A DNA stretch of 64,000 nt, taken from contig JANYCZ010000079.1 of assembly GCA_025360015.1 (NCBI GenBank), positions 1-64,000 of the forward strand, read 5' to 3'. A model generated the notes under the pieces. It made no database searches and was not told the DNA's origin. It worked only from the letters and a program-made list of their open reading frames with translations. Below, piece after piece: positions 32,611-41,200 of the stretch; position 1 is the first letter of the stretch; each line of letters starts with the position of its first letter. This DNA comes from Verrucomicrobiota bacterium. GTDB taxonomy: Bacteria > Verrucomicrobiota > Verrucomicrobiia > Verrucomicrobiales > Verrucomicrobiaceae. Position numbers and translations under genes: made by a program.

Positions 32611-33159
32611 CTAGGGTTTGGTTTCTGGCTGCCAGCCAGGCAGGTTTTGAATCGGCACCGTCACTAGATGTTCTGAGGAATTCAGGTGATCGATACTTTG
32701 AATCTGAGCAACCACCTGAGAGTCCCTCATGCGCAAAAGCAGGAGTTCTGAGCAGTAGCAGAGCTTCAGCCTCACATCGCTGATCTCTGCCTGCGAGGGC
32801 AGAGCACGGCCTGAAAGCAGGTCTGCCAGCGATTCGAGCGCCATCAGGGCCGAGCTCAATTCATCCATCCGAACGGTGGCTTTGCTTTTACTTCCAAACA
32901 CCGACCTTAGCTTCGACATGGCACGATGAATCTCGGAGTCGGCCCGCTCAAAAAGCGCGGGCCAGTCTACGGGCGCCGAACGGATGAAATCAGGAACTTC
33001 GCGGCACAGGGCCCCGGACACCACAGTCGGTGGCGCAGACCGGCTTTGGAAGAACTCAGCCAACTGCGCCATGGAATCAGCACGATGCAGAGACAGCTGT
33101 GCCTGCCTCAAATAGGCGGCAAGGCTTGAACATAATTCCATTGAGATACTGACTTTCAT
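32611..33159 (-). CDS. protein of unknown function with repeat-embedded start
   Basis: A 182-residue, mostly helical cytoplasmic protein. MKVSISMELCSSLAAYLRQAQ leads into a charged middle (RADSEIHRAMSKLRSVFGSKSK) and a Leu-rich second half with two cysteines (LKLCYCSELLLLRM). No known domain is recognised. The start codon is the last of four ATGs in an 8-base tandem repeat. Each upstream ATG encodes only Met-Lys-Glu before a stop that overlaps the next ATG. The gene is flanked by copies of the GGTTGCC element and by a divergent small membrane-protein frame. Confidence 0.55.
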   Translation of the reverse strand: MKVSISMELCSSLAAYLRQAQLSLHRADSMAQLAEFFQSRSAPPTVVSGALCREVPDFIRSAPVDWPALFERADSEIHRAMSKLRSVFGSKSKATVRMDELSSALMALESLADLLSGRALPSQAEISDVRLKLCYCSELLLLRMRDSQVVAQIQSIDHLNSSEHLVTVPIQNLPGWQPETKP

Positions 33160-33184
33160 TCTTTCATTCTTTCATTCTTTCATT
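33154..33184. repeat. 8-bp tandem repeat (TTTCATTC)4 over a start codon
   Basis: Nearly four exact copies of an octamer. On the minus strand this reads ATGAAAGA repeated, ending in the start codon of the gene at 32611-33159. Because 8 is not a multiple of 3, successive ATGs are in different frames. Copy number could vary by slippage and change the leader. Confidence 0.85.
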
Positions 33185-33185
33185 T

Positions 33186-33380
33186 ATGAGCACAGGCGTG
33201 CTCGATCGAAGACACCTGTTCACCCTGTCTCTGCAAAAAAAAACCTCGAATCGGAGAGTTATTAACAGACTCAAAGCCATCCTTCATCACCTGCAAAGGC
33301 TGCCTTTTGAAATCTTCATTCTCATCGTTGTCCTGGCAGTGGCTGTGCTTTCGACGCTCTTGATCAAACTTTTTAGCTAA
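33186..33380 (+). CDS. putative small single-span membrane protein
   Basis: A 64-residue frame divergent from the previous gene. The basic N-terminal half (RRHLFTLSLQKKTSNRRVINRLKA) is followed by one strongly hydrophobic segment near the C-terminus (FEIFILIVVLAVAVLSTLLIKLF), giving an inside-N single-span topology. The start lies just beyond the octamer repeat. There is no Shine-Dalgarno sequence, but that is normal in this window. No family is recognised; it could be spurious. Confidence 0.4.
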   Translation: MSTGVLDRRHLFTLSLQKKTSNRRVINRLKAILHHLQRLPFEIFILIVVLAVAVLSTLLIKLFS

Positions 33381-33403
33381 CCATGGGATGCTGTGCCCCC
33401 CCT

Positions 33404-33583
33404 GGTTGCCAGTTGCCCGCGCTTAGGGTGGGCAACCGGCAACCATGGCGATGACGAGCGCCCAAAAGGTCGAGCAGGAAGAGGCAGCAGGATGAAGGCA
33501 GCGGCAGCGCAAAGCAGGCAGACGCAGTTTTTCAAGGCGATGAGAGCCAAAAACATGGCAACTGGAAGGGGGCTCTGGTTTCC
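33404..33583 (+). repeat. GGTTGCC element, copy 3
   Basis: The inverted repeat GGTTGCCAGTTGCC (33404-33417) / GGCAACCGGCAACC (33431-33444) is followed about 110 bases later by CATGGCAACTGGAAGGGGGC-TGGTTTCCGT (33557-33583). It has the same orientation as copy 1, with the orientation of copy 2 reversed. The three copies surround the two small genes at 32611-33380. Confidence 0.6.
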
Positions 33584-33694
33584 GTGATTTCCGGGCAGGT
33601 TTCGGCATCTCCGTCCCCCTTTTGATTCGCTCGGCTCACTTTTCATCCCCTCCCCACTTGAGCCTTTACTCCCCCTGCACTACCCTGCGCCGCC

Positions 33695-33859
33695 ATGAAA
33701 ATCATCGCCTCTTTCCTCATTGTCGCTGTTTTCTCCCTCGCTTCCTGCCGTGGCAGTGGCGGGCCCATGACGCGGGCAGGCCGTGGTGTTGACCACGCCT
33801 TCTACAAGACCGGCCAGGGCATTGAGCACGTCGGTCGCAAGATCGAAAGCAAATTCTGA
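33695..33859 (+). CDS. small lipoprotein, entericidin-like
   Basis: A 54-residue protein. MKIIASFLIVAVFSLASC is a complete lipoprotein signal with lipobox LASC. The mature peptide is about 37 residues (GRGVDHAFYKTGQGIEHVGR and a short end), with amphipathic spacing like entericidin-type lipoproteins. It should be processed by LspA and anchored in the envelope. It lies 24 bases before miaA in the same direction. The short length lowers confidence, but the signal and lipobox are clear. Confidence 0.65.
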   Translation: MKIIASFLIVAVFSLASCRGSGGPMTRAGRGVDHAFYKTGQGIEHVGRKIESKF

Positions 33860-33883
33860 GGCGCAGCCCGCTGCGACCCCCGA

Positions 33884-34822
33884 ATGCTTCCTGACAGCAC
33901 CTTCTTCATCACCGGGCCCACAGCCTCGGGAAAATCCGCTTTGGCCATCGCCCTGGCGGAGCACGTAGGTGGGGAGATCGTGAATGCGGATGCCTTCCAG
34001 CTTTACGCGGGCATGGATCTCCTCACGGCCAAGCCTGCCCCGGCGGATTTGGCGCGCGTGCCTCACCACCTCTACGGCGTGGTGCCGCTCACGGAGGCCT
34101 GCGATGCCCAGCTCTACCACGCGCTGGCGCTGCCAATCATCCACGACATCGCAGCGCGGGGCCGTGTGCCCATCGTGGTCGGCGGCTCCGGGCTCTACAT
34201 CAAGGCGCTCACCCACGGCCTCTCGCCCCTGCCCGCCGCGTCACCAAAATTGCGCGCACACTTCCAGCACTTCAGCTCTGGCGAGAAAATTGTTTGGCTG
34301 CTGCAGCGCGACCCCGAGGCCGCCACCACCGTGAACCTGCGCAATCCGCGCTATGTGGAGCGCGCGCTGGAGATCTGCCTGCTCTCCGGGCAGCCACAGT
34401 CCGGTCTGCGGCGATCCTTTGAGCAAGTCGAGCCGCAGGTGAACGGCGTCATCTTCGTGTGGGACCGCGATGCGCTGTACCGACGCATCAATCAGCGCAC
34501 GCTCGACATGTTTGCCGCCGGCATGGTCGAAGAAGTCCGCACGCTGGGCCCGCTCTCCCCCACGGCGGAAAAAGCCATCGGAGTACGGGAAGTGCGCGAG
34601 CACCTGGCCGGGCGCGTGTCGCTGGAGGACACCGTCGCCGCCATTCAGCAGGCCACCAGGCATTATGCCAAGCGGCAAATGACGTGGTTTCGGCGCGAGC
34701 GCTGCTTCCAAACGATTTGCCTCGATTCCGATCCGGCGGCACAGTACCCGCTTACTTATCTCCTCGAACTTTTTCCATGCCTCCGCCCGTCCAGCCCGTC
34801 CGCCCCGTCTTCGTCAATCTAG
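33884..34822 (+). CDS. miaA: tRNA dimethylallyltransferase
   Basis: Adds a dimethylallyl group to A37 of tRNAs reading UNN codons. 312 residues. The P-loop GPTASGKS is at 11-18, the substrate loop NADAFQLYAGMDLLTAKP follows, then VVGGSGLYIKALTHGL (DMAPP/tRNA binding), EKAIGVREVREHL and the C-terminal RHYAKRQMTWFR motif. The usual motif D-S-x-Q-x-Y is DAFQLY here. Its 3' end overlaps the aroB start by 46 bases, so the two are co-transcribed; the Pro/Ser-rich C-terminus is encoded within the overlap. Confidence 0.96.
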   Translation: MLPDSTFFITGPTASGKSALAIALAEHVGGEIVNADAFQLYAGMDLLTAKPAPADLARVPHHLYGVVPLTEACDAQLYHALALPIIHDIAARGRVPIVVGGSGLYIKALTHGLSPLPAASPKLRAHFQHFSSGEKIVWLLQRDPEAATTVNLRNPRYVERALEICLLSGQPQSGLRRSFEQVEPQVNGVIFVWDRDALYRRINQRTLDMFAAGMVEEVRTLGPLSPTAEKAIGVREVREHLAGRVSLEDTVAAIQQATRHYAKRQMTWFRRERCFQTICLDSDPAAQYPLTYLLELFPCLRPSSPSAPSSSI

Positions 34823-35877
34823 GTCCGCGCAGCTACCTCGTGCAGGTCGGTCGTGACATGCTCAAAACGCTGGGGAAAGAGGTGAACAAAAAGCTGCCGG
34901 ACCGCACGACCTGCGTAGTCGTGACGGATTCCAATGTCGGCCCGCTTTACGCTGAAAAGGTGCTGGAAAGCCTGCGCGCCGTGGGCAAGCAGCCCCACCT
35001 CGTCACCGTGCCTGCGGGCGAGTCCTCCAAATCCCTCTCCTGGAGCGAGTCTGTGCTCAGCGAGATGGTGCGCTTTGGCCTGGACCGCAAGAGCTTCGTA
35101 GTCGCCCTCGGTGGCGGTGTCATTGGCGATCTCGCAGGCTTCTGCGCCTCCGTGTACCAGCGCGGCATCCCCTACGTGCAGGTGCCCACCACGGTGCTCT
35201 CTCAGGTGGACAGCTCCGTGGGCGGCAAGACCGGCGTGAACCTGCCGAATGCGAAAAACATGGTCGGCTGCTTTCACCAGCCCGTGCACGTCATCGCGGA
35301 TCTGGACACCCTCAACACCCTCGCCACGCGTGAGTGGAATGAAGGCTTCGCCGAAATCATCAAGCACGCCTGCATTCGCGATGCCTCCATGTTCAAGGCC
35401 ATCGAAGACATCGCCGCGGGCAAAGGCGACATCGTCGGCCTCATCCGCCGGAACATCGCTATCAAGGCCGTCATCGTGGAGGCCGATGAATACGAAACCA
35501 TCGGCACGCGGGCGCTGCTGAATTTCGGCCACACCCTCGGCCACGCCATCGAGGCCGCCGCAGGTTACGGCAGGCTGCTGCATGGCGAAGCCATCAGCCT
35601 CGGCCTGCGCGCCGCTGCGTGGCTCTCCACCCAGATCTCCGACCTCACCAGCGACGACTACGAGCGCATCCTCGCCCAGCTCCGCCTCTGCGATCTCCCC
35701 CTGCGCCTGCCGGACGATCTCGACATCGAAGAGATCATGCGCATCGCCCGCACCGACAAGAAATTCGAGAACGGCAAGATCCGCTTCGTTCTCCTGCGCA
35801 AGATTGGCGAAGCCTACGTGAGCAAGGACGTGATCGAAGGGCATTTAAAGCAGGCGCTGGACGAACTGCGTAAATGA
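34777..35877 (+). CDS. aroB: 3-dehydroquinate synthase
   Basis: Second step of the shikimate pathway: DAHP to 3-dehydroquinate, using NAD+ and a divalent metal. 366 residues. Motifs are the NAD-binding ALGGGVIGDLAGFCASVYQRG, VPTTVLSQVDSSVGGKTGVN, and the metal ligands in REWNEGFAEIIKHACI and NFGHTLGHAIEAAAGYGRLLHGEA. All catalytic His/Glu/Lys residues of the family appear present. The start MPPPVQPVRPVFVNLG is inside the miaA end. Downstream are GAGGACGAG repeats. Confidence 0.97.
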   Translation: MPPPVQPVRPVFVNLGPRSYLVQVGRDMLKTLGKEVNKKLPDRTTCVVVTDSNVGPLYAEKVLESLRAVGKQPHLVTVPAGESSKSLSWSESVLSEMVRFGLDRKSFVVALGGGVIGDLAGFCASVYQRGIPYVQVPTTVLSQVDSSVGGKTGVNLPNAKNMVGCFHQPVHVIADLDTLNTLATREWNEGFAEIIKHACIRDASMFKAIEDIAAGKGDIVGLIRRNIAIKAVIVEADEYETIGTRALLNFGHTLGHAIEAAAGYGRLLHGEAISLGLRAAAWLSTQISDLTSDDYERILAQLRLCDLPLRLPDDLDIEEIMRIARTDKKFENGKIRFVLLRKIGEAYVSKDVIEGHLKQALDELRK

Positions 35878-35954
35878 CGAAGGATGAAACTTCAACCACC
35901 GCCGTAGCCATCCACCTTCTTTGCTTGCTGCAATCCGTCTTCGCCGTCACATAA

Positions 35955-36013
35955 TCGAGGACGAGTTCGAGTAGGAGGACGAGTAGGAGGACGAGTAGGA
36001 GGACGAGAACGAA
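35955..36013 (+). repeat. GAGGACGAG tandem array, copy 1
   Basis: Starts ATCGAGGACGAGTTCGAGTA and continues as a 12-base unit GAGGACGAGTAG repeated about four times, ending GAGAACGAA. The shared opening CGAGGACGAGTTCGAGTAGGA recurs at 42846 and 43540, with an inverted version at about 42332. It lies between aroB and the BatA-like gene. Confidence 0.75.
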
Positions 36014-36033
36014 CCAGCCATCCAACACTTCAT

Positions 36034-36069
36034 CTTTTTTGCTCCTTTTTGCGGCCAACCCTTCAGTTG
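36034..36069 (+). promoter_or_regulatory. T-rich leader repeat, third copy
   Basis: CTTTTTTGCTCC-TTTTTGCGGCCAACC-CTTCAGTTG ends two bases before the ATG at 36071. It closely matches the leader before the RF-1-domain gene (2706-2750). Confidence 0.5.
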
Positions 36070-36070
36070 A

Positions 36071-37897
36071 ATGCGCTTCCTCACCCCCAGCTACCTGCAC
36101 CTCCTCTGGCTCGCGCTGATCCCGCTGGTGCTGTGGTTGTTTCGGCGGCAGGCGCGGCGGGTGCCGGTCTCGACGCTGCTGTTTTTTAAATCGCTCGCGC
36201 GGGAGCATCAGGAGTCCGCGTGGCTGCGGCGCATCAAGAAATGGTTCTCGCTGCTGCTCACGCTGCTGGTGCTGTTCTTCGCCATTCTGGCGTTGGCTAG
36301 GCCCAGTGGGAATCTCTCTGCCGATGCGGTCAGCGCGGTGGTCTTGGTGGTGGATTGCTCGGCATCCATGGCGGCGCGGGACGTGGGGGGCAGGACGAGG
36401 CTGGATGAGGCAAAGGAGCGCGTGAAGCAGCGTATACGCGCACTGCCGGATCAGACGGTCGTTTCGCTCATCGCCTTTGATGCGCGCTCCCGCGTGCTGC
36501 TTTCCCGCAGCCGCAATCACCGTGAGTGCCTGCGCCTGCTGGAAGAGCTCACGCCCATGCCGATTGAGGGCAAGCCGGAAGCGGCATTGACCGTGGCCCA
36601 GCGGCTCGCAGATCTCGAATCGCACTCACGCATCTGGGTGGCGAGCGATGAGCAGCCTCCTGCCGGTGATTGGATTCCTGTGGCGCTCAAGGAGCCGCTC
36701 AATGTGGGTCTCACTGGCTTTCAGATCCGCCACAGCCCGCTGGCGCGCGACCGCTATGAGGCCTTTGTGAAAGTCAGCGCGGCCGCCAGCAACAGGAACA
36801 AGACCACCGCCACTCTCGAAGTCTCCATTGCGGGGCGCATCGCGCAGCTTCGTGAGCTGGATCTCGCCCCAGGTGAATCTAGCGCGCTGATTCTGCCCTT
36901 GGAAGGCGTGCGCGGTCAGCGGATGGAGATCCGCCTAAAGGCCGCAGGCGACTGCTTTGGCTGGGACAATGGCCTCGCGGCACCGCTGCCCAAAACAAAG
37001 CCGCTGAGCGTGGCTTACTTTGCCGAGAAACCCGATCCCTTCACCGAGCTGGCACTTTCCGCGCTGATCGAAAACGGCCGCATTGAAATGCGCAAAGGCG
37101 ACCCCAAAGCATGGCCGCCGAAGGAACAACCGGATGTGTATGTCTTCGAACATTGGCTGCCGAAGGAATGGCCCACTGACCGCCCGGTGATATCCCTGAC
37201 TCCGCAAAGCAGCTCCGGCCCGTTGCAAGCACGTGCGATCAAGAGCGTGCCGTATGACAGCGTGCGCTCCGTGCAGCCGGACCATCCCCTGCTCTTCCGG
37301 GCCAGCAGCAGCCGCATTGCCGTCACGCAGAGCACGCTGCTGACTCTGCCAGCTTCTATCGAGCCGCTGTGGATCGCAGGGAATGAAACCGTGCTCGCCG
37401 CAGGAGAGTATAGCGGCCAGCGTCTCGTGGTCACAGCGTTCTCGCCTGCACAGTCGGAGCAGCTCGCCCTGCTCCCCTCCTTCCCGCTGATCCTCGGCAA
37501 TGCGCTCTACTGGTGCGCGGAAAACAGCGAAGCGCTGACCGACACGCGCACCCTGCACACCGGCGAGATGCTGCACACGGACAGCCTGGTGCAATGGCAC
37601 GCATGGAATGGAGACTCCTTCAGCGAAGTCTCCGACGACCCCGCACACGGCCTGCTCGCGCTCAACCGCATCGGCAGTTGGGAGACCGGCACCGACCGCA
37701 GCGGTGCCTGCGCCTTGATCTCCGCCGCTGAAACGAACCTGCCCGCACTTGCCGCCGACGCCGCGCATTCCATTCAATCCGCCACACCCGTCATCACCGC
37801 CTCCGCCTTCAGCACCTGGCCGAAGCGTTTGATCTGGCTCGCGCTGGCTCTGCTGCTGGCGGAAAGCTTTCTGTTTCATCGCAAAGCGGTGTATTAG
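36071..37897 (+). CDS. BatA/VWA-domain membrane protein
   Basis: A 608-residue protein with the N-terminal BatA (aerotolerance regulator) segment: TPSYLHLLWLALIPLVLWLFRRQ and a second span at about 58-78. A VWA domain (about 88-215) follows, with MIDAS DCSASM near residue 94 and a later Asp in WVASDEQP. A long beta-rich periplasmic or cytoplasmic region (about 225-575) and a final membrane span (LIWLALALLLAESFLF) complete it. Related genes often lie in MoxR-type AAA operons, but no MoxR ATPase is adjacent here. The role is probably envelope stress or complex assembly; the partner is unknown. Confidence 0.85.
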   Translation: MRFLTPSYLHLLWLALIPLVLWLFRRQARRVPVSTLLFFKSLAREHQESAWLRRIKKWFSLLLTLLVLFFAILALARPSGNLSADAVSAVVLVVDCSASMAARDVGGRTRLDEAKERVKQRIRALPDQTVVSLIAFDARSRVLLSRSRNHRECLRLLEELTPMPIEGKPEAALTVAQRLADLESHSRIWVASDEQPPAGDWIPVALKEPLNVGLTGFQIRHSPLARDRYEAFVKVSAAASNRNKTTATLEVSIAGRIAQLRELDLAPGESSALILPLEGVRGQRMEIRLKAAGDCFGWDNGLAAPLPKTKPLSVAYFAEKPDPFTELALSALIENGRIEMRKGDPKAWPPKEQPDVYVFEHWLPKEWPTDRPVISLTPQSSSGPLQARAIKSVPYDSVRSVQPDHPLLFRASSSRIAVTQSTLLTLPASIEPLWIAGNETVLAAGEYSGQRLVVTAFSPAQSEQLALLPSFPLILGNALYWCAENSEALTDTRTLHTGEMLHTDSLVQWHAWNGDSFSEVSDDPAHGLLALNRIGSWETGTDRSGACALISAAETNLPALAADAAHSIQSATPVITASAFSTWPKRLIWLALALLLAESFLFHRKAVY

Positions 37898-37911
37898 CAG
37901 AACGCTCTTTG

Positions 37912-38070
37912 GCGCGCGGAATTGATTCCGCAGCAGGGTGGCGAACACGCTGCGTGTGGGGTTGCCCTCTATGCATCACAAATACACGGGTCCCGGCATG
38001 TGAATGAGGGAGCAGCTGAAATGCGGAGCTTGACTGCTTGCGGAGTGCTGCGGAATAAATTCCGCGCTCC
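37912..38070. repeat. BIME-like palindrome pair, copy 2
   Basis: Left palindrome GCGGAATTGATTCCGC (about 37917-37932) and right palindrome GCGGAATAAATTCCGC (about 38050-38065), with flanking GCAGCAG/TGCTGC and GCGCG as in copy 1 at 1620-1775. The two copies share internal fragments such as GCGGAGCTTG and CCCGGCA-GTGAA. It lies directly downstream of the BatA-like gene. Confidence 0.75.
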
Positions 38071-38289
38071 TTGGCCTTAAAACTTGTTCACAGCCGAGGC
38101 AATTATTCACAGGAAAAGCGCCCCTGAAAATCCCACATCTTGTTTAAGATGCATTAATGATCCACAAGATAGCGTGGAATTTTGGGTTCATGCTTGCGAG
38201 CATGTGGCGTGGAATGGTTCAGTCCAGCTCAGCGCCCGCTCTGATGCCACCCGGCATTCGACATTTGTCCTTCCTCATTTTCACCCGCC
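38071..38289 (+). promoter_or_regulatory. smc upstream region with hairpin and repeated leader
   Basis: The hairpin CATCTT-GTTT-AAGATG (38136-38151) is in the middle. The repeated leader CATTCGACATTTGTCCTTCC runs from 38255 up to the smc ATG and matches the leader before the M42 peptidase. No coding region is supported. Confidence 0.45.
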
Positions 38290-41200
38290 ATGTATCTCAA
38301 AAGCCTCACCCTCCACGGCTTCAAATCCTTTGCCGACAAGACTCACTTCGAGTTTCACAAAGGCGTCACTGGCATCGTGGGTCCGAACGGTTGCGGCAAA
38401 TCCAACGTGGTCGATGCCATCCGCTGGGTGCTGGGTGAAACGTCCGCCAAGGCTCTGCGCGGCGATGAAATGGCCGACGTCATCTTCAACGGCACCGACA
38501 AGCGCAAGCCCGTGGGCATGGCCGAAGTCACGCTGACGATGGCTGACTGCGAGCAGACACTGAGCGTGGACTTCAACGAAGTCGCGCTGACCCGTCGCGT
38601 GTTCCGGGATGGCCGCAGCGAGTACCGCCTCAACAACACCGTCTGCCGTCTCAAAGACATCCACGAGCTGATCGCAGGCACCGGCATCGGCCGCGCGGCC
38701 TACTCCATCATGGCGCAGGGCCAGATCGACATGCTTCTGAGCTCCAAGCCGGAAGACCGTCGTACCGTTTTCGAAGAGGCCGCAGGCATCACCAAGTTCA
38801 AATCGCAGAAGCGGGAAGCGCTGCGCAAGCTTGAGTACACCGAGGCCAATCTGCTGCGCGTCGCCGACATCATCGCCGAAGTGAAACGCCAGATGGGCAC
38901 GCTGCAACGCCAGGCCGCCAAGGCACGGCGTTACCAGACGCTGCTGGAAGACACCCGCCTGCTGGACACCCATCTCGCGCACAAGCAGTACACCGAGTTT
39001 GCCGGTGAGAAATCCGAGTCTGAAAATCAGGTGCGCATGATGGCGAACCAGATCGAACAACTACAGACGAAACTGCAAATCGCCGAGGGCGAAGCCACGC
39101 AGACCCGCGAGGCCTACCACGCGCTGGAGTCGCAGATCAGCCAGGCACGCCAGCAGGCGCAGGAGCTGCGCTCGCAAATGCAGAGCGCTGAAGGCCGCCT
39201 GGGCTTCAACCGTGAGCGCAGCGAAGAACTGGAAGGCCGCATCCGCCAGAACGAAGAACAGATCGCCTCCAACGAAGAGCTGCTGGATCAGGCCCGCCGC
39301 GATCTCGCGAATGCCGATGAGCAGCTGCTTGCCATCACCGACAACATCCAGACGCGCCAGCTTGCCGTGAACGAGCACGCCGGCCAGCACCAGAACATCA
39401 TCCCGGAGCGCAACCGCTTGGAAAGCGACCGCCGCGCCATCCGCGAATCCATCCGTCAGTTTGAAGGCCAGATCGCCTCCAGCGAAGCCCGTGCGCAGTC
39501 CCTGAGCAATCAGATCTCCGGCGACCGCCAGCGTCACGAGTCCCTCGCGCATGACCGCCACACCGCGCAGCAGGCGCGGGAGACGAGCCAGATCGAATTC
39601 GACGAACTGCAGCGCAACATCCAGGAACTCGAAGAGACGCGCAACCAGCTCGACGAAAAGGCCAAGGACTGCGCACGCGAGATCATCGAACGCCGACGTC
39701 AGCGCGACGCGATGAACAACGAACTCAACGACCTCCAGCGCAACCTGACGCAGCGGAAGTCACGCCTCGAAATCATCGAGCAGCTTCTTCAGAAAGGCGA
39801 AGGCCTCTCCTCCGGCACGCAGAAGGTCATCAGCGGCCTGGACAATCCGGAAGTCTATTCCGTCGGTGTGCGCGGCCTGCTGGCCTCCAGCATCGAAGTG
39901 GAGCCCGAGTACATCACCGCCATCGAAGCCGCGCTCCAGGACAACCTGCAGGCCGTCCTGCTCACCGAGAGCGAACTCGCCGCGCAGATCATTGACCGCC
40001 TTACGGATCACAAGATGGGCCGTGCCGCGCTGGTGCCGCATGATTTCTGCAACCTGCGCCGCGCCTCAGATCGCGAACTGCTGCCCGCCGGCGCCATCGC
40101 CTGGGCCACGGACAAGGTGCGCGTCAAGACCGGCGTGCAGAGCCTCATTGACCACCTCCTGCACAATGTCGTCATCGTTGACGATCTGCACACCGCGCTG
40201 CGCATGAAGCGCGAGATGCCGCACCTCGCCATCGCCACGATGCGCGGTGAATTCATCACCCATGACGGCATCATCACCGGTGGTGCCACGAAGGAGGAAG
40301 GCTCCTCCACGCTGCGCCGCGAGGCCGAAGTGCGCCAGCTCCGCGCGGATGTCGAAGCACTCGAATACCAGTACATGGAGAAGGAGGAAGCGGTGAACAA
40401 CATCAGCGCGCAGCTTGACGAAATGCAGCGCGAGGAAGTCTCCCTGCGCGAACAGTCCCAGCGTGCCCGCGAAGGCTTCTCGCAGTTCCAGGGCAAGATC
40501 AGCGTCGTGCAGCGTGCGCTGCAGCAGGCCACCGCCAAGCTCGAAAGCGTCGAGTGGGACCAGAACCAGATTCAAGAGCGCATCGGCGGCTCTGAAAGCC
40601 AGATCCAGCAGCTCAATGAAGCGGTGGCCATCGCGAAAGAGCAGCTTGAGACGTCACGCGCCCTCGAAAACGAACTCGAACTCGAGATGGAGTCTTTCCT
40701 CCGTCGTGAACTCGAATCCAGTGAACGCCTCAACGAGCTGCGCACCGCGCTCGCCCTTGAGCAAAGCGCGCTGCATTCCATCGAACGTCAGAAAGCCCCC
40801 TTGGGTGTACGCTTGCAGGAGCTTCAGGCCGGCATCAATCGCTTCTCCGAAGAGATCAACACCTGGCGCATGCGCATCCAGCAGAGCGAGGCGGAAAACG
40901 CCCGCTTCGAAGAGCAGATCGCCTCCCAGCGCGACACCATCGGTGCCATCGAAGAGCATCTGCAATCCAAGACCGAAGAACGCGCCGCATTGTTTGAGCA
41001 GGTCAGCCAGCTCGAAGCGCAGCTCACGCAGCTGCGTCAGAGCTTTAACGGGCTGAATGAATCCCGCAACCGTGCCGAGGTCACGCTCACCCGTGTGGAT
41101 CTGCGCCTCGAAAACCTGATCAATCAGGTGCAGGAGCGTTACAGCTTCCACATCGAAGCCTTTGAGCCTGACTACCACGTGCTGATGGTCACCATTGAAG

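Noticed and set aside
32187-32783. Open frame with ILLPLPA-type hydrophobic stretch
   Set aside because: The same reading appears in the inverted copy 3 of the GGTTGCC element, so the similarity comes from repeated DNA rather than a conserved protein. It also overlaps the end of the gene at 32611.
35955-36013. CRISPR array
   Set aside because: The GAGGACGAGTAG units are direct 12-mers without unique spacers, and no cas genes are present.
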